Shown here: positions 45,984 through 56,739 of the stretch, in pieces
How the letters are laid out: each line of letters begins with the position of its first letter
Position numbering within the stretch: the stretch's first letter is position 1
Origin: Erodium maritimum
Lineage: Eukaryota > Streptophyta > Magnoliopsida > Geraniales > Geraniaceae
DNA: 64,000 bases
Direction of reading: 5' to 3'
NCBI GenBank assembly: GCA_963921825.1
Contig: OY997595.1
Coordinates: 69,429,572 to 69,493,571 of the forward strand
Program-made: the position numbers and the translations under genes
Notes under the pieces: model-generated
What the model was told of the DNA's origin: nothing
The model's input: only the letters and a program-made list of their open reading frames with translations
Databases searched by the model: none

Positions 45984-48900
45984 GTTGGGAACTTGCGCTG
46001 CAAGTCAAAGAGGTATTCCCATGTCGCGTCCCTAGGAAATGAATCCGACCACTGGACCAGGACTTGGGTCACAGCTTTGTTGCCACCCCGTGCCAAACGA
46101 CGGTCCATGATGGAGATTGGAGCTCGGACAAAAGAGCCGTCCGCCATGGTTTCCGGCAAGGTCGGGTGAACAGGGTGATTCCTAACGTGCTTCTTCAATT
46201 GTGAAACGTGGAAGGTATTATGGATCTTGGTCCCGGCCGGTAGGCCTAGGCGATAAGCCACAGAGCCGATCCTTGCCTCTACTTACGGGACGTAGAACTT
46301 CGGGCTCAATTTTTGGTTCACACGCCTAACCAGAGGCGACTGCTTGTAAGGATGCAGCTTGACGTAGACCAGGTCACCCGCTAAGAAGGAGCAATCAGAG
46401 CGATGTTTTTCGGCCTGATTCTTCATGTATATTTGTGCTCTGTGTAGGTGGAATTTAAGCAATTTTAGAGCCTCAGCCCGAGCCGTGAAGCTTCTGTCCA
46501 CGGTGTCCACCTCCGATGATCATGGTGTATATGGAATGAGTGTTGGTGGGGGCTGCCCATACAGGGCCTCGTAAGGGCTGGTGTGGATGGAGGAATGGTA
46601 GGAAGAGTTATACCACCATTCCGTCAACGTGAGCTACTTGGACAAGTCCTTGGGAGTTTCACCACACATACACCGGAGATAAGTTTCGAGCCCTCGGTTG
46701 ACCACCTCAGTTTGACCGTCGGATAGGGGGTGGTAAGCCGATGAGAGATTCTGGGATATGTGTTGGAGACGGAAAAGTTCCTTCCAAAAGGTGTTGATGA
46801 AGACCTTGTCCCGATCACTAACGATGCTCTTTGGCATGCCGTGGAGTTTGAATACGTTATCAAGGAACGACTGTGCGACAGTGATGGCTGAGTAAGGATG
46901 CTTGAGAGGAAAGAAATGTGCAGCCTTTGACAGGCGATCCACGACGACAAAAATCAGTTCGTACCCATTGGAACGAGGGAGGCCATCTATGAAATCCATT
47001 GAAATATCCTCCCAGATCCGAGAAGGAATTGGCAAAGGCTGGAGCAGGCCCGGGGAGGCAGCCATGTCCGACTTGTTTCTCTGGCACACTTGGCACTGAG
47101 CGATGAAATCGACCACATCCTTTTTAGTCTCTTCCAGTATAGTTGGGCTCGCTTGTAGGTAGCATGAATACCCGAGTGTCCTCCAGTCGAAGAAGCATGG
47201 AAATACAGAAGCAGCTCTTGACGGAGTGAGACATCCCGCCCGACCACCAATATGTGCTTGCGAAGAAGACGACCATTGCTACAGGAGTAATGTCCTTTGG
47301 AAAGAGTGGGGTGAGATCTGATCTCCAGAATCAAGGAGCTAGTCTTTGGGTCGCTGTCCCAAGGAGCCACAATTCGACCCATAAGATCGGAAGAAATGGT
47401 GGAAATCGCCAGAACAGAGCAACATTGGGGCTGCCGGGATAATGAGTCAGCGACGACGTTTGTATGCCCCCTGCGAAAATGTACCTCATAGTCATATCCC
47501 ATCATTTTGATGAACCAGTTCATCTGTGCCAGAGTAGAGGTTCGTTGATCCACTAGGAAACGCAGGCTTTGGTGGTCCGTGAGGATGATGAAATGGTGAC
47601 CAAGAAGATAACTGTGCCAGCGTTTAACAACAAGGAGAATTGCCATCATCTCCTTGTCATAAACCGAAAGCGTTTGGTGGCGAGGACCCAACGCCTTGCT
47701 AAAAAATGCTATCGGGCGAGCTCTCTGGTATAGAACTGCCCCAATGCCAAAGCTTGAAGCATCCGTCTCCACCGTGAACGGAACTTTGGAATCCGGTAGG
47801 GCCAGAACTGGAGCAGACGGGATCGCTGACTTAAGAGCCTCGAAGGCTAAGGTGGCCTCGGTCGTCCACGAAAAAGAGTCATTTTTCAGTAACTGAGTCA
47901 AAGGTCGGGCCAAGATGCCATAGTTGCGATTAAACTTCCTGTAATATCTGGTTAGACCCAAGTAGCCGCGCAACTACTTCAGAGTCGTGGGCAAAGGCCA
48001 TGTAAGAACGCATTCCACTTTCTTCGCGTCCATTGCTACCCCGTTGCTGGATATCATATGGCCAAGGTATTCTATTTCAGTATGAGCGAAGACACACTTC
48101 GAGCGCTTGAGGAAAAGCTGCTCTTTGTAAAGGATTTCGAACACCAATCGTAAATGGTGAATATGATCAGACAAGGATTGCGAATAGACCAATATATCGT
48201 CGAAGAAGACTAAGACGAACTCACGGAGTAGAGGCTTGAAAACAGAGTTCATCAAAGCTTGGAAAGTCGACGAGGCGTTGGTAAGGCCGAAGGGCATAAC
48301 CACGAACTCGTAATGGCCATCATGGGTACAGAACGCCGTCTTGGGTATGTCGACCTCATTCATCCTGATCTGATAAAATCCAGAACGGAGGTCGTGCTTG
48401 GTGAAGTAGGAAGCGCCTTGAAGTTCGTCGAGCAACTCCTCAATGAGAGGAATAGGAAATTTGTCCCTCTGGGTCATGGCATTGAGCTTCCTATAGTCGA
48501 CACACAAACTCCATGAATTGTCTTTTTTTCGGATGAGGATCACCGGAAAAGCGAAAGGACTTGTGCTGTCTCTGATGATACCCGAGGCCAACATCTCGCT
48601 TACCATTTTCTCAATTTCAGTCTTCTGTATCGCTGGGTATCGATATGGACACACTTTCACTGGTCTGGCATCGGGAAGCAAAGCAATAGAGTGGTCGTGG
48701 GAAATGGTGGCTTTGGAGATGGGGATGGGGATGGGGATGGGGGTTTGGGTTATATCTGGGGAAATTTGACGAGCTCGTAAATGGAGGAAACCTGGGTTTG
48801 AAGGATGAGGAAAGCTTCTTCTCAATCCTTTTGGCCATCAACAACGCCTGGCCGATATCCTTCGGAAAGTGCATACGAACGCCGTCCTCAATCTCTGGTT

Positions 48901-49526
48901 TGAGGTTGCTCAGAAACATGAAAGTCGTGGTAGTAGCTGTCCACCGAGCCATGCTGGCGAAGATGAGCTAACTCGGACATATAGTCCGTGTACTCGCCAT
49001 CGGTGAAACGGCGACGCAGGGCCTCGAGGTACTACGACCAAGGAACAGAGGCGACCCCGCGAGACTTGAGTTGCTGAGTAAAATGAAGATGGTGGCGGAT
49101 GGCGGCGTCCTCAAAGCCCAACATATCTTCGCGCACCATTTCATCTTCTTGAACGTCTTCAGCGATGCAGTATTGCTCGAATTTGAGCTCTCATCCCACA
49201 AAATCTGACCCATCAAAACGTGGAGGTTTGCGGGAGCGATGCTCGCGCTTGGGGGTAGAGTCCTGTGGAACTTCCGCTGGCGCGCCCAAAATGCCTTGAG
49301 AACCGGGATTGTGAACACCTGAAGACCCTCAGGGAGGTAAAGGTGGAATCGTGGAGTACGGCCTCATCGGAGAATCTGGGATTTTAGTAACCAGAACTCC
49401 GATCAAAGCCGAGAGCTCCGTCAGCTTAGCATCCATGGTTGTGATTGTTTCACGCATTCCGGCGACCTTCGCCGTTGTAGCGGCCAGATCGTCCTGGAGT
49501 TGCCGTGAGGATGGTGGACCGGACAT
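45984..49526 (-). pseudogene. Chromovirus Gag-Pol remnants with chromodomain
   Basis: Minus-strand blocks in order. 49329-49526 and 48617-49318 carry gag pieces (N-terminus MSGPPSSRQLQDD, then PEIEDGVRMHFPKD). 47974-48825 is RT (VDYRKLNAMTQRDKFPIPLI, MPFGLTNASSTFQALM, FFDDILVYS). 46987-47973 is the RT end, RNase H (DASSFGIGAVLYQ, TDHQSLRFLVDQ) and the start of integrase. 46634-47116 is integrase (MDFIDGLPRSNGYE, DRDKVFINTFWKELF, HPLSDGQTEVVNRGLE). 46283-46510 and 45984-46261 form the integrase C-terminus with a chromodomain-like end (VLVQWSDSFPRDATWEYL). Protease and the RT N-terminus are missing at a GGGGAT repeat (48721-48748). Several stops and frameshifts make it inactive. Confidence 0.85.
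48721..48748 (+). repeat. GGGGAT repeat, potential G-quadruplex
   Basis: Four to five runs of G4-G5 spaced by AT or TTT on the plus strand, at the place where gag sequence jumps to RT with protease missing. Confidence 0.6.
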
Positions 49527-49555
49527 GGCGCCTGAAAAGGAGTCTTTGATACCAA

Positions 49556-49895
49556 TGTTACGGCCCAGTTATGATAATAACGGTTAGGGTTCGTGAGTGA
49601 GAGTGGAGAGGAAGATGAGAGGGAAGGTTAGAGAGAGAGAGAGGGAGAGAGGGAGAGAGAGAGAGAGTAGTACAATATATTGGACTGTATCGGAGTCACC
49701 TTCTCCGCTCTTTCTCATTTTCTTAAGTAGCTATTGAAGAAGATGTACAGTAACTGACACTTGGGCCGTGGGCTGGCCAAACTACAAGGCCCACTTAAAG
49801 AGAAATTAACTTACTAGGCCTATACAAGTCCATGAACATAAGAAAAGGGATGAAGCACATCATAAAAACCCAAATACAGTAACGGATGTATCACA
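49556..49895 (-). repeat. Chromovirus right (5') LTR
   Basis: 340 bp, uninterrupted. It contains a (GA)n tract at 49632-49668. It is the partner of 22476-22530 plus 37188-37475. Confidence 0.9.
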
Positions 49896-49900
49896 CGCTC

Positions 49901-50123
49901 TCAGTACCATTGGATTTTTATGCCATAATGTATGCGTTTTGTGAACTGTAATACTTGTCTTTAGTTTACTGTTATCTAAAATGAGTTAGCTGTCTCTTTG
50001 CGGGGGAATTTTTTTAATGCATATTAAAATTTAGGGTTAAATATATTTTGGTATTCTTATGTTCGGTCTACGGATTTTTTGGTACTTTTATGTTTTTTAA
50101 TAGATTTGGGTATCCTAATGTAT
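49901..50123. other. Host DNA with a small repeat fragment
   Basis: AT-rich. 50035-50123 (TTTGGTAYTCTTATGTTCGGT-type) is related in inverted orientation to 53285-53345. Confidence 0.45.
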
Positions 50124-52374
50124 TGTCATAATTAAACACGGCTTACCGAGCCCAACAATCTTACCACAACCATTCATGTCGGTCTATCACTCACCCGACC
50201 ATCACACAACCAAGGGTTCAGATCAACACAACCACGACACACTCGCCCATATATAACAACAACATGCTCAACGGATATACTAATCTTGTCCATTAAACCT
50301 AACGACACCGACTCACACGGCAAGCATATCAAACAACAATCAGGCAACCAAACAACCCGCAACCTACGGCTCAACACCGCCGATCTACCAGCACAACAAT
50401 TCCCAAGACTGAAACATAAATGTTCGCAGTTCAATTGGCTACGCTAGTTGTTCTCATCCTACATGTTACTACGACTCGTCCAATTATTATCTGATATAAA
50501 CGTCTTTCCAGTTTTATTAATCCTAGCATGCATACTAGTAACTTTCCACAATTAAACCGGTATCCGCTACTTCCCTACCTCACGACGATACCACATCAGC
50601 GTCTCCGAGCTACTGACGACCGGGCCAACGCCGTCTTCTAGGGCGAAGTCCGCGTCTGGGTGTAACTCTGGTTTTCTCTTCGATCGAATCCCGACTCTAG
50701 TTTACACAGAAAGCTACAATTAAAACCGGTTTAACAAATTGATTTAAAAGGTCACGACGATTTTGATTCAAATTCAAAAGTTGTCTTTTAGACTCGAGCG
50801 GGCTAAAAGCGGGATTACGACGAATCGGGTTCGAGCACCTGAGCACCGAAACCGGTGCACGTTTCCCGAGGCATAGTCCCAATGCACAGATCTCGGGGCA
50901 CGGGTTTCGTGGAACGATTCCCGAGGTACATGTTTCGTGGCACGAATCCCGAGGCACGCGGTTCAGCGTTCCACTTTTATCTCGTTCAAGGTCCGATTTG
51001 ACGTCCAGCTTAGTCGTTAAGGTTTCCAAAACCGAATACAGGTTCGATCCAGTTTCCAAAACCGACCCCTTTTACATGAATCTGATTTTTTTCCGTTTTA
51101 AGTTATTTTCTTCAATTTTCTTTGATCTTGCTTCAAATCAGTTCAGATCCAAACGTGCTCAGATTCAAGAGAAGTTCGGGACAGAAATCAAATAAAAAAG
51201 GAGGAAGAAGCTCGGTGTGAAACCGGCCGGCCACCGGCGACGATATCGCCGGCGACCAAACCCCAAGGGTGAGAATCTCACCGTGGGGAAAAGAGACGAC
51301 GTCGGGGAGGTGAAGGCCGTCACGGGAGCGGCGGAGTACGGTGGAACAAGGCGAAACTTGTCGGCTCAGATCCGAACGGCGCGGTTCCCGTCCCAGATCC
51401 GGCGAGTCCGCCTCGTTTCTAGCCGTGCACAGCGACGACGAGGACTCGGCGACTCTCAGGTGAAGCAAAAGGGACGGTGAAGAAGCAGAAGAAAACGGGA
51501 GAGCTCGGGAAGAGGGGTCGGGTGAGCGAGCTCGGATGAGGTTCGAGGGAGAGGGAGAGGGAGAGGGAGAGGGAGAGGACACTCGGTGATGAGCGTGGCC
51601 GGCGAACTCGCGCATGGAGAGGAAGTGCTCGGAGAAGGCGTGAGGAGAGAGGGTTCGGTTGAGAGAGGATAGGAGAAGACGATGCAGAACACTAAGGGGT
51701 AAACCCTAGGAATTCGGGTATAAAAGGGCGGGCCGGAGACGATCGGGCCTCATACAAGGAACGGGCCTCAAGGCCCACGCAAGGGGAAACCGGGTCGGCC
51801 TGGCCTGGCTGGGCCTGCGGGTCAGCCGACCGAGTAGGGGACTGCGGTACGGGACGTGTTTGCGCTTTTACAGTTTGCCTTGTGTGGATGATTGTTATTT
51901 GGTGTGTTGGGTGTTGTTTTTGTTGTTTGGGTGATTGTGGTTGTAAGTGTGGTTCGGTCCTGAGTTGAGGATGGTGGTTACGAGTTCCGTTAGAAATTAG
52001 TTGTGTGCTGTACTAGTATGCCCTAATTGGACGGTTACCCGTGGTGGTGAGCGCTTGCTTATAACCTTAACTACTTTCCTACTGAGCGAGAGCTCACCCC
52101 CTTATCTTGTTGTTTTTCAGGTTATAAGCGGGAAGTGTACTAGCTGGATGCTCGATGCTTGGGAGCTTACGAGGGTCCTAGACTAGTAGTCTAGAGACGT
52201 ACTATTCGTTTTTGTTAAACTCTTTTACTGTTGTTTTTACCGAGTGTCGACTCGTGGCATTGTAAAGGTTTTAAAATTTGATTTGGAGACTCGTTGGCTT
52301 TATTAATTTTTTAAAATCATTACTGTTTTAGTTCACGTCTCGAGTCCGGTCAAAACCGGATTTGGGGCGTGACA
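50124..52374 (+). mobile_element. Tekay/Del-like Ty3 LTR, isolated
   Basis: It ends in GGGGCGTGACA followed by ATTTGGTATCA, the usual junction between a Tekay/Del-type LTR and an initiator-Met primer site. The internal GAGCGAGAGCTCACCCC…TTGTTTTTCAGG block (52083-52122) is also typical of such LTRs. The left limit at TGTCATAATTAA (50124) matches a TGTCA/TGACA terminal pair but is less certain. A (GAGGGA)n microsatellite lies at 51547-51578. No coding region follows, so this is a solo or truncated LTR. Frames inside (for example 51133-51615) are low-complexity shadows. Confidence 0.5.
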
Positions 52375-52571
52375 ATTTGGTATCATCTCAATTGGTGATA
52401 TCATCACTCAGGGAAATGCTATAAAGGGTGAGGTCTTGAGTTCAAGTCTCACCAACAACCTAGGTTGGTATTTGTCTGTGGACAGTACACCAGAGGGGTT
52501 AGGGTGTATTGGGCTGCAGCCCTAACATCGCTGCGCGTGGGGCTCTGTGTGAGGCACGGCGGGGTGTTACA
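52375..52571 (+). repeat. tRNA-like (SINE-like) or primer-site remnant
   Basis: Right after the LTR, TTGGTATCATCTC could be a decayed primer-binding site. The stretch also has a polymerase III A-box-like TCTCAATTGGT (52385) and a B-box-like GAGTTCAAGTCTC about 45 bp later. This is the spacing of a tRNA-derived SINE head. The two readings cannot be separated here. Confidence 0.35.
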
Positions 52572-53204
52572 TCGGTCCACGAACGTTTTGAGTCTTTGGG
52601 GTTAAAACACTAACAGACATATGTTAAATGTCTGTTTTACCCTTTGGGATTTCAAATTACACTGTCTTATAAGTTAAAAGACTATTTTATCCCTGTTCAT
52701 AATTAATTCTTTAAAAATTCATTAGTTTTTGATAATTCCTTTTAAATATTTCCCTATATTTTGTTTATTTCATTATTGATTATTAATTAATATTTAATAT
52801 TTAATATTCATTATTAAATATTTAAATTTAAAATTTATAGTCTTTTAATTTTAATTTTATTTATTTATTTTCTAAAAAAATGATTATTTAATAATAAATA
52901 AATAATAATCAAAATAATTGATAATTACTTAACAATAATAATAATTATTTAATAATAGAAAAATTATTAATTATTTAATAATAATAACACAAAATATGAA
53001 CACGATTATCCATTCAACCCGATTTAACACATGAACACGATTATCAGTTCAGCACACAACACGAATTCGATTCAACACATAAACACATGAACATAACACA
53101 ATTTCAATTGATTTCAGAAACAAATAGAACACAAATTGAAAAATATCTATGGCTGTTCATATTGTAGATAAAAAAAAACAAAAAAACAAAAGGCATGTCA
53201 GTAT
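52572..53204. other. AT-rich low-complexity DNA
   Basis: TAATATTTAATATT-type repeats and ACACGATTATC/AACACGA repeats at 52990-53080. No gene is seen. Confidence 0.5.
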
Positions 53205-53345
53205 TTATGGAGAGCTTCGATCTGGCTCGGGAAGAAGCAGATCGCTGGAGAAGAAGCTCGTAGGCGTGGTCACGCGTTCTTCATTAAGGTACCCCAAATA
53301 TATTAAAAAAACATAAGGGTACCAAAAGGTCCCTGGACCGAAAAT

Positions 53346-53550
53346 CGTCAAAGAGAGCTGACGGAAGTCCTTTGGTGAAGATATCCGCAAACTGATTCGA
53401 AGACGATACATGAAGCACACGAACCTGACCTGCAACAACTTTTTCACGTACAAAATGTAATTTTTTTGAGAACATATATCGATTTCATTGCATAGAATTG
53501 TTGGCCAGTAACTCTGGAATGGGTACTGGCAACTGATCATACGACTATAC
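53346..53550 (-). pseudogene. Copia RNase H C-terminal fragment
   Basis: The minus strand reads KLHFVREKVVAGQVRVLHV and NQFADIFTKGLPSALFDDF, the characteristic C-terminal end of Copia RNase H. It is truncated upstream by the LTR at 53551 and downstream by an unrelated small repeat at 53285-53345. Confidence 0.8.
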
Positions 53551-55247
53551 TGTTAGTCTTAGTGCCCGTAGTTCAATCCTAAATGTCCAAATGTATATAT
53601 CATCGTTAGCAATAAAATTAAAGCGGCTTTATATTACTTATGTGTTGGAGTAATATATCAATGTGTGCTCTGATCTATGCCCACCATGCGAATAGAACCA
53701 TAGATCGAGATAGATCACACTCGATGGGTCCCTAGTCAATAATGCTTCACTAGAAGCGACTAGTATGAAAGATGGCTCTTTATGACTTACGTTCTGTTAG
53801 TCATTGGAATGAGATTTCGGATTCTGGTCATAAATATCATATGGGACATGATATTGGACGACCCGACATGAATATGTGCCATAGATTAAGTCATGAACAT
53901 ATTCATTGTCGTATCTTGTCATGTATCCTTAGACCAAGGAGTCGTTGTGATCGCTATGCAGTAAACAACTGAGTTTGACCTGAGCCTAACATTGTCCGTA
54001 ACAAGGCTTCCATAACGGCCAGGATTGGCTTGGGGAAGGACTGCATGAGTGACACGAAAGACGGCTAAGGGATTTATCCCTCATACTACGGTATGAGAAA
54101 GATATCGGTTCTCGGCCGCTTGATCGAGAGTGACTGAAAGAATAACATGTCCATGCACATGATACTAGGTATCATATATTCAGTCATCTCACATATCAAG
54201 GAACAATGATTGAGAATAATAAGGATGACGGCTCTATGCCTTATCTCAATCAGGATATCAGAGAAAAAGGATAATGACAGGGACGACGGAAAGGTTAGAA
54301 TCGACATGGTCGATTCGGTATGCAGTGTCAGGCAATTCTAAAGTCCCGTTAGTTTCCACTTAAATAGGATCAAGTAAAATGGGATTTTACGTTGATCTAT
54401 TGACATGCATAAACCTAAGGGTCACACCGGAGGGTGAAACTCATTGACACACTTATGGAGAATGGCCAAAAAGGAGTTGTCTCGGGACATGACCAAAACT
54501 GGGTTTTGGGTCATGTGCCCGTAAGTGAATAGGACTTTACGGATCAAGACAAGGCTTGGAGTCTTGGGATTGATCGCGTCGGATAATGTTGGACATTTCC
54601 GGTATGGAAGGCTTGAAGGCGATGAGCGAATCACGGGACCTCGTTGGAAATGGCCACGGGCCATGTTCCAAGAGGCCCATGAAAGGCCCATGCAACCAAA
54701 GCCCATGGAACTAATTAATCAAGTCTTGATTAATTAGTACTAAGTAAGCATGATAAGGATTAAGGTGTTGGTGATTCACCACCTAACCCCATCTTGTCTA
54801 GCCATACTTTGTCCTATTTACACCTTACTTGTCAGTTGTCACCATGTTTGTCCCATGCCTTTAGTTGGACAAGTATGAAGTTTGTTATGTTTATGTCATA
54901 TTTTTTCAACATAACAAACACAAGACAAGAATAGGAAACACATTTTCTCTCCCTCTTTCTTTCAATTTCGGCCAAGGGTGTGTTCCACCCCCATTTTTTT
55001 GTGTGTTCTTGAGTCCTCAAAGAGAAGAACTACGTGGCTTTGATTCCCATATGGATACGTAGGCGTCTTGGAGACTCAAGCCAATCTTTCGTTACCCGGT
55101 GTTCTTGTTTTGGTAAGAAATAATGCTAAATTTTTCTCTTATGAATCCATTCTTTGTTAGTTGTTTCATGGTTTTAATCGTCTCTTGGTTTTCATTTCTT
55201 TTCCGCTACGAGTTGGTTCATCTCCAACCCTACCTCGAGACCCAACA
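53551..55247 (+). repeat. Single Copia LTR, same family as 37522-45978, inverted
   Basis: From TGTTAGTCTTAGTGCCC to CGAGACCCAACA. It is the reverse complement of the nested Copia LTR over its full length (1697 bp) but more diverged. Flanks differ (TATAC at left, GCAAA at right), so there is no target duplication. The DNA at left is a minus-strand Copia fragment and at right a different plus-strand one. Confidence 0.9.
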
Positions 55248-56163
55248 GCAAAGCCTGTTAGTACTCCTATTGCCCCTCACTTCAAATTGTCAACACTGCA
55301 ATATCCTAGTTCTGATGAGGATTTTGAGTAGATGTCAAAGGTTCCATATTCTAGTGTTGTTGGTTCTTTGATGTATGCCATGATTTGTTCTCGACCTGAT
55401 TTATCATATGTTATGAGTTTGGTTAGTCGATACATGGCTAATCCTGGTAAAGAACATTGGAAAGCTGTTCAGTGGATTTTCAGGTACTTTTGTGGAACAT
55501 CCAATGCTTGTTTGAAATTTGGCAAGATGGACGAGGGACTCGTCGGCTACGTGGATTCAGACTATGCTGCTGATTTGGGTAAGAGGCGGTCCCTCACAGG
55601 TTATGTATTTATTGTTGGTGGATGTGCTGTAAGTTGGAGGGGAACACTGCAACCAGTTGTTGCTCAATCTACTACTGAGGCTGAATACATGGCTATTGCT
55701 GAAGCTTGTAAAGAATTAGTTTGGTTGAAAGGTTTGTATGCTGAGATTTTTGGATGTCACAGGTTATGTATTTATTGTTGGTGGATGTGCTGTAAGTTGG
55801 AGGGGAACACTACAACCAGTTGTTGCTCAATCTACTACTGAGGCTGAATACATGGCTATTGCTGAAGCTTGTAAAGAATTAGTTTGGTTGAAAGGTTTGT
55901 ATGTTGAGCTTTGTGGAGATAATTCTTGCATTAATCTGTTTTGTGACAGTCAAAGTACGATCTACCTTACTAAGGATCATATGTTTCATAAGAGAACAAA
56001 GCACATTGATGTCAAGTACCGTTTTGTTCGAGATATTGTTGCTCAAGGTAAACTAAAGATCTACAAGATAAGTACTCATGATAACCCTGCTGATATGATG
56101 ACAAAGCCAGTTCATGTTACTAAGTTTGAGCTTTGCTTAAGCTTAGTTGGTATAACTGTTTAG
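55248..56163 (+). pseudogene. Copia RT end and RNase H, with internal 163-bp duplication
   Basis: It begins at the end of RT (KPVSTPIAPHFKLS), then YSSVVGSLMYAMICSRPDLSY, the RNase H start VDSDYAADLGKRRSLTGYVF and [21 protein letters not shown] 163-bp segment from 55595 is repeated in tandem from 55758. Because 163 is not a multiple of three the frame shifts, and the second copy continues in frame 55738-56163 to the normal C-terminus ([30 protein letters not shown]). A stop interrupts the early part near 55330. It is truncated upstream by the LTR at 53551-55247. Confidence 0.85.
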
Positions 56164-56264
56164 CCCCAATGACTGTTTGGCGCCGAAAGTATTTTCTTTG
56201 TTTGTTCAGGGAGAGATGTCTACCGCTTCATGCTACATGGAGAAATTTGTCTCAAGGTGGAGTT

Positions 56265-56685
56265 TGTTGAAGATTGATCCAAATTTAATACACTTTGTGG
56301 CTTGGTCACCTAGTAACAAATTTAGCGAACTATCTTGGCTTGATTAGCAAGTAACCAATATAGGGAATCCTATGTCTTGTTGTCAAAGTAACATATATTA
56401 GAAAATTGGGTCTTAATTGTAGAGATTTTTTGTTTCCTTATTGTGTATGAAATATTTCTACACCACTCCTATAAATACCACCTGTAAGCTGCCATGAGGG
56501 ATAAGTTCAATCAGTGTAAATCTCCGACATTTTGTAAACACTCTCCATATAGCGAAGTTTTGCTGGTTGGCGCTCGTGGTTTTTTACTCTCCGTTGTTTG
56601 GAGGGGTTTTCCATGTTATATCGTTGTGTTCTCCGCGTTTTTGTTTTTTGATCTATTTCGTTTTATTGCCTATCGTTTTATAACA
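56265..56685 (+). repeat. 3' LTR of the plus-strand Copia fragment
   Basis: The polypurine-like AAGGTGGAG precedes TGTTGAAGATTG at 56265. The sequence ends TTTATAACA at 56685, giving TGTT/AACA ends. A TATA box (CTATAAATACC) at about 56470 and a plausible 421-bp length fit a Copia LTR. Its 5' partner is not in the window. Confidence 0.65.
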
Positions 56686-56739
56686 AAAAAATGATGCACT
56701 ACGTGCTCTTCACACACTTCTCTTCCTTCTTCGTCTATG

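Larger units (their letters stand above)
22476..49895 (-). mobile_element. Ty3/gypsy chromovirus, degenerate, with other elements nested inside
   Basis: An old minus-strand element. The right LTR is 49556-49895. The left LTR is 22476-22530 plus 37188-37475, interrupted by a hAT-type insertion. LTRs begin TGTTAYGGCCCAG and contain a (GA)n tract. Host flanks are CGCAC (22471-22475) and CGCTC (49896-49900), a 5-bp duplication with one mismatch. A primer-binding site for initiator Met tRNA (minus-strand TTGGTATCAAAGAC) adjoins the right LTR. A polypurine tract (minus-strand GAAGGAGGGAG) adjoins the left LTR. The internal region (45979-49555 plus 37476-37521) is split by a Copia element. The coding region is broken and lacks protease. 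Confidence 0.85.

Noticed and set aside
51133..51692. Ser/Pro-rich frames with a (SP)n run
   Set aside because: They are produced by a (GAGGGA)n microsatellite inside an LTR-like region, with no domain.
52420..52460. Candidate tRNA gene from a B-box-like motif
   Set aside because: No cloverleaf or acceptor stem can be drawn. At best it is a SINE head.
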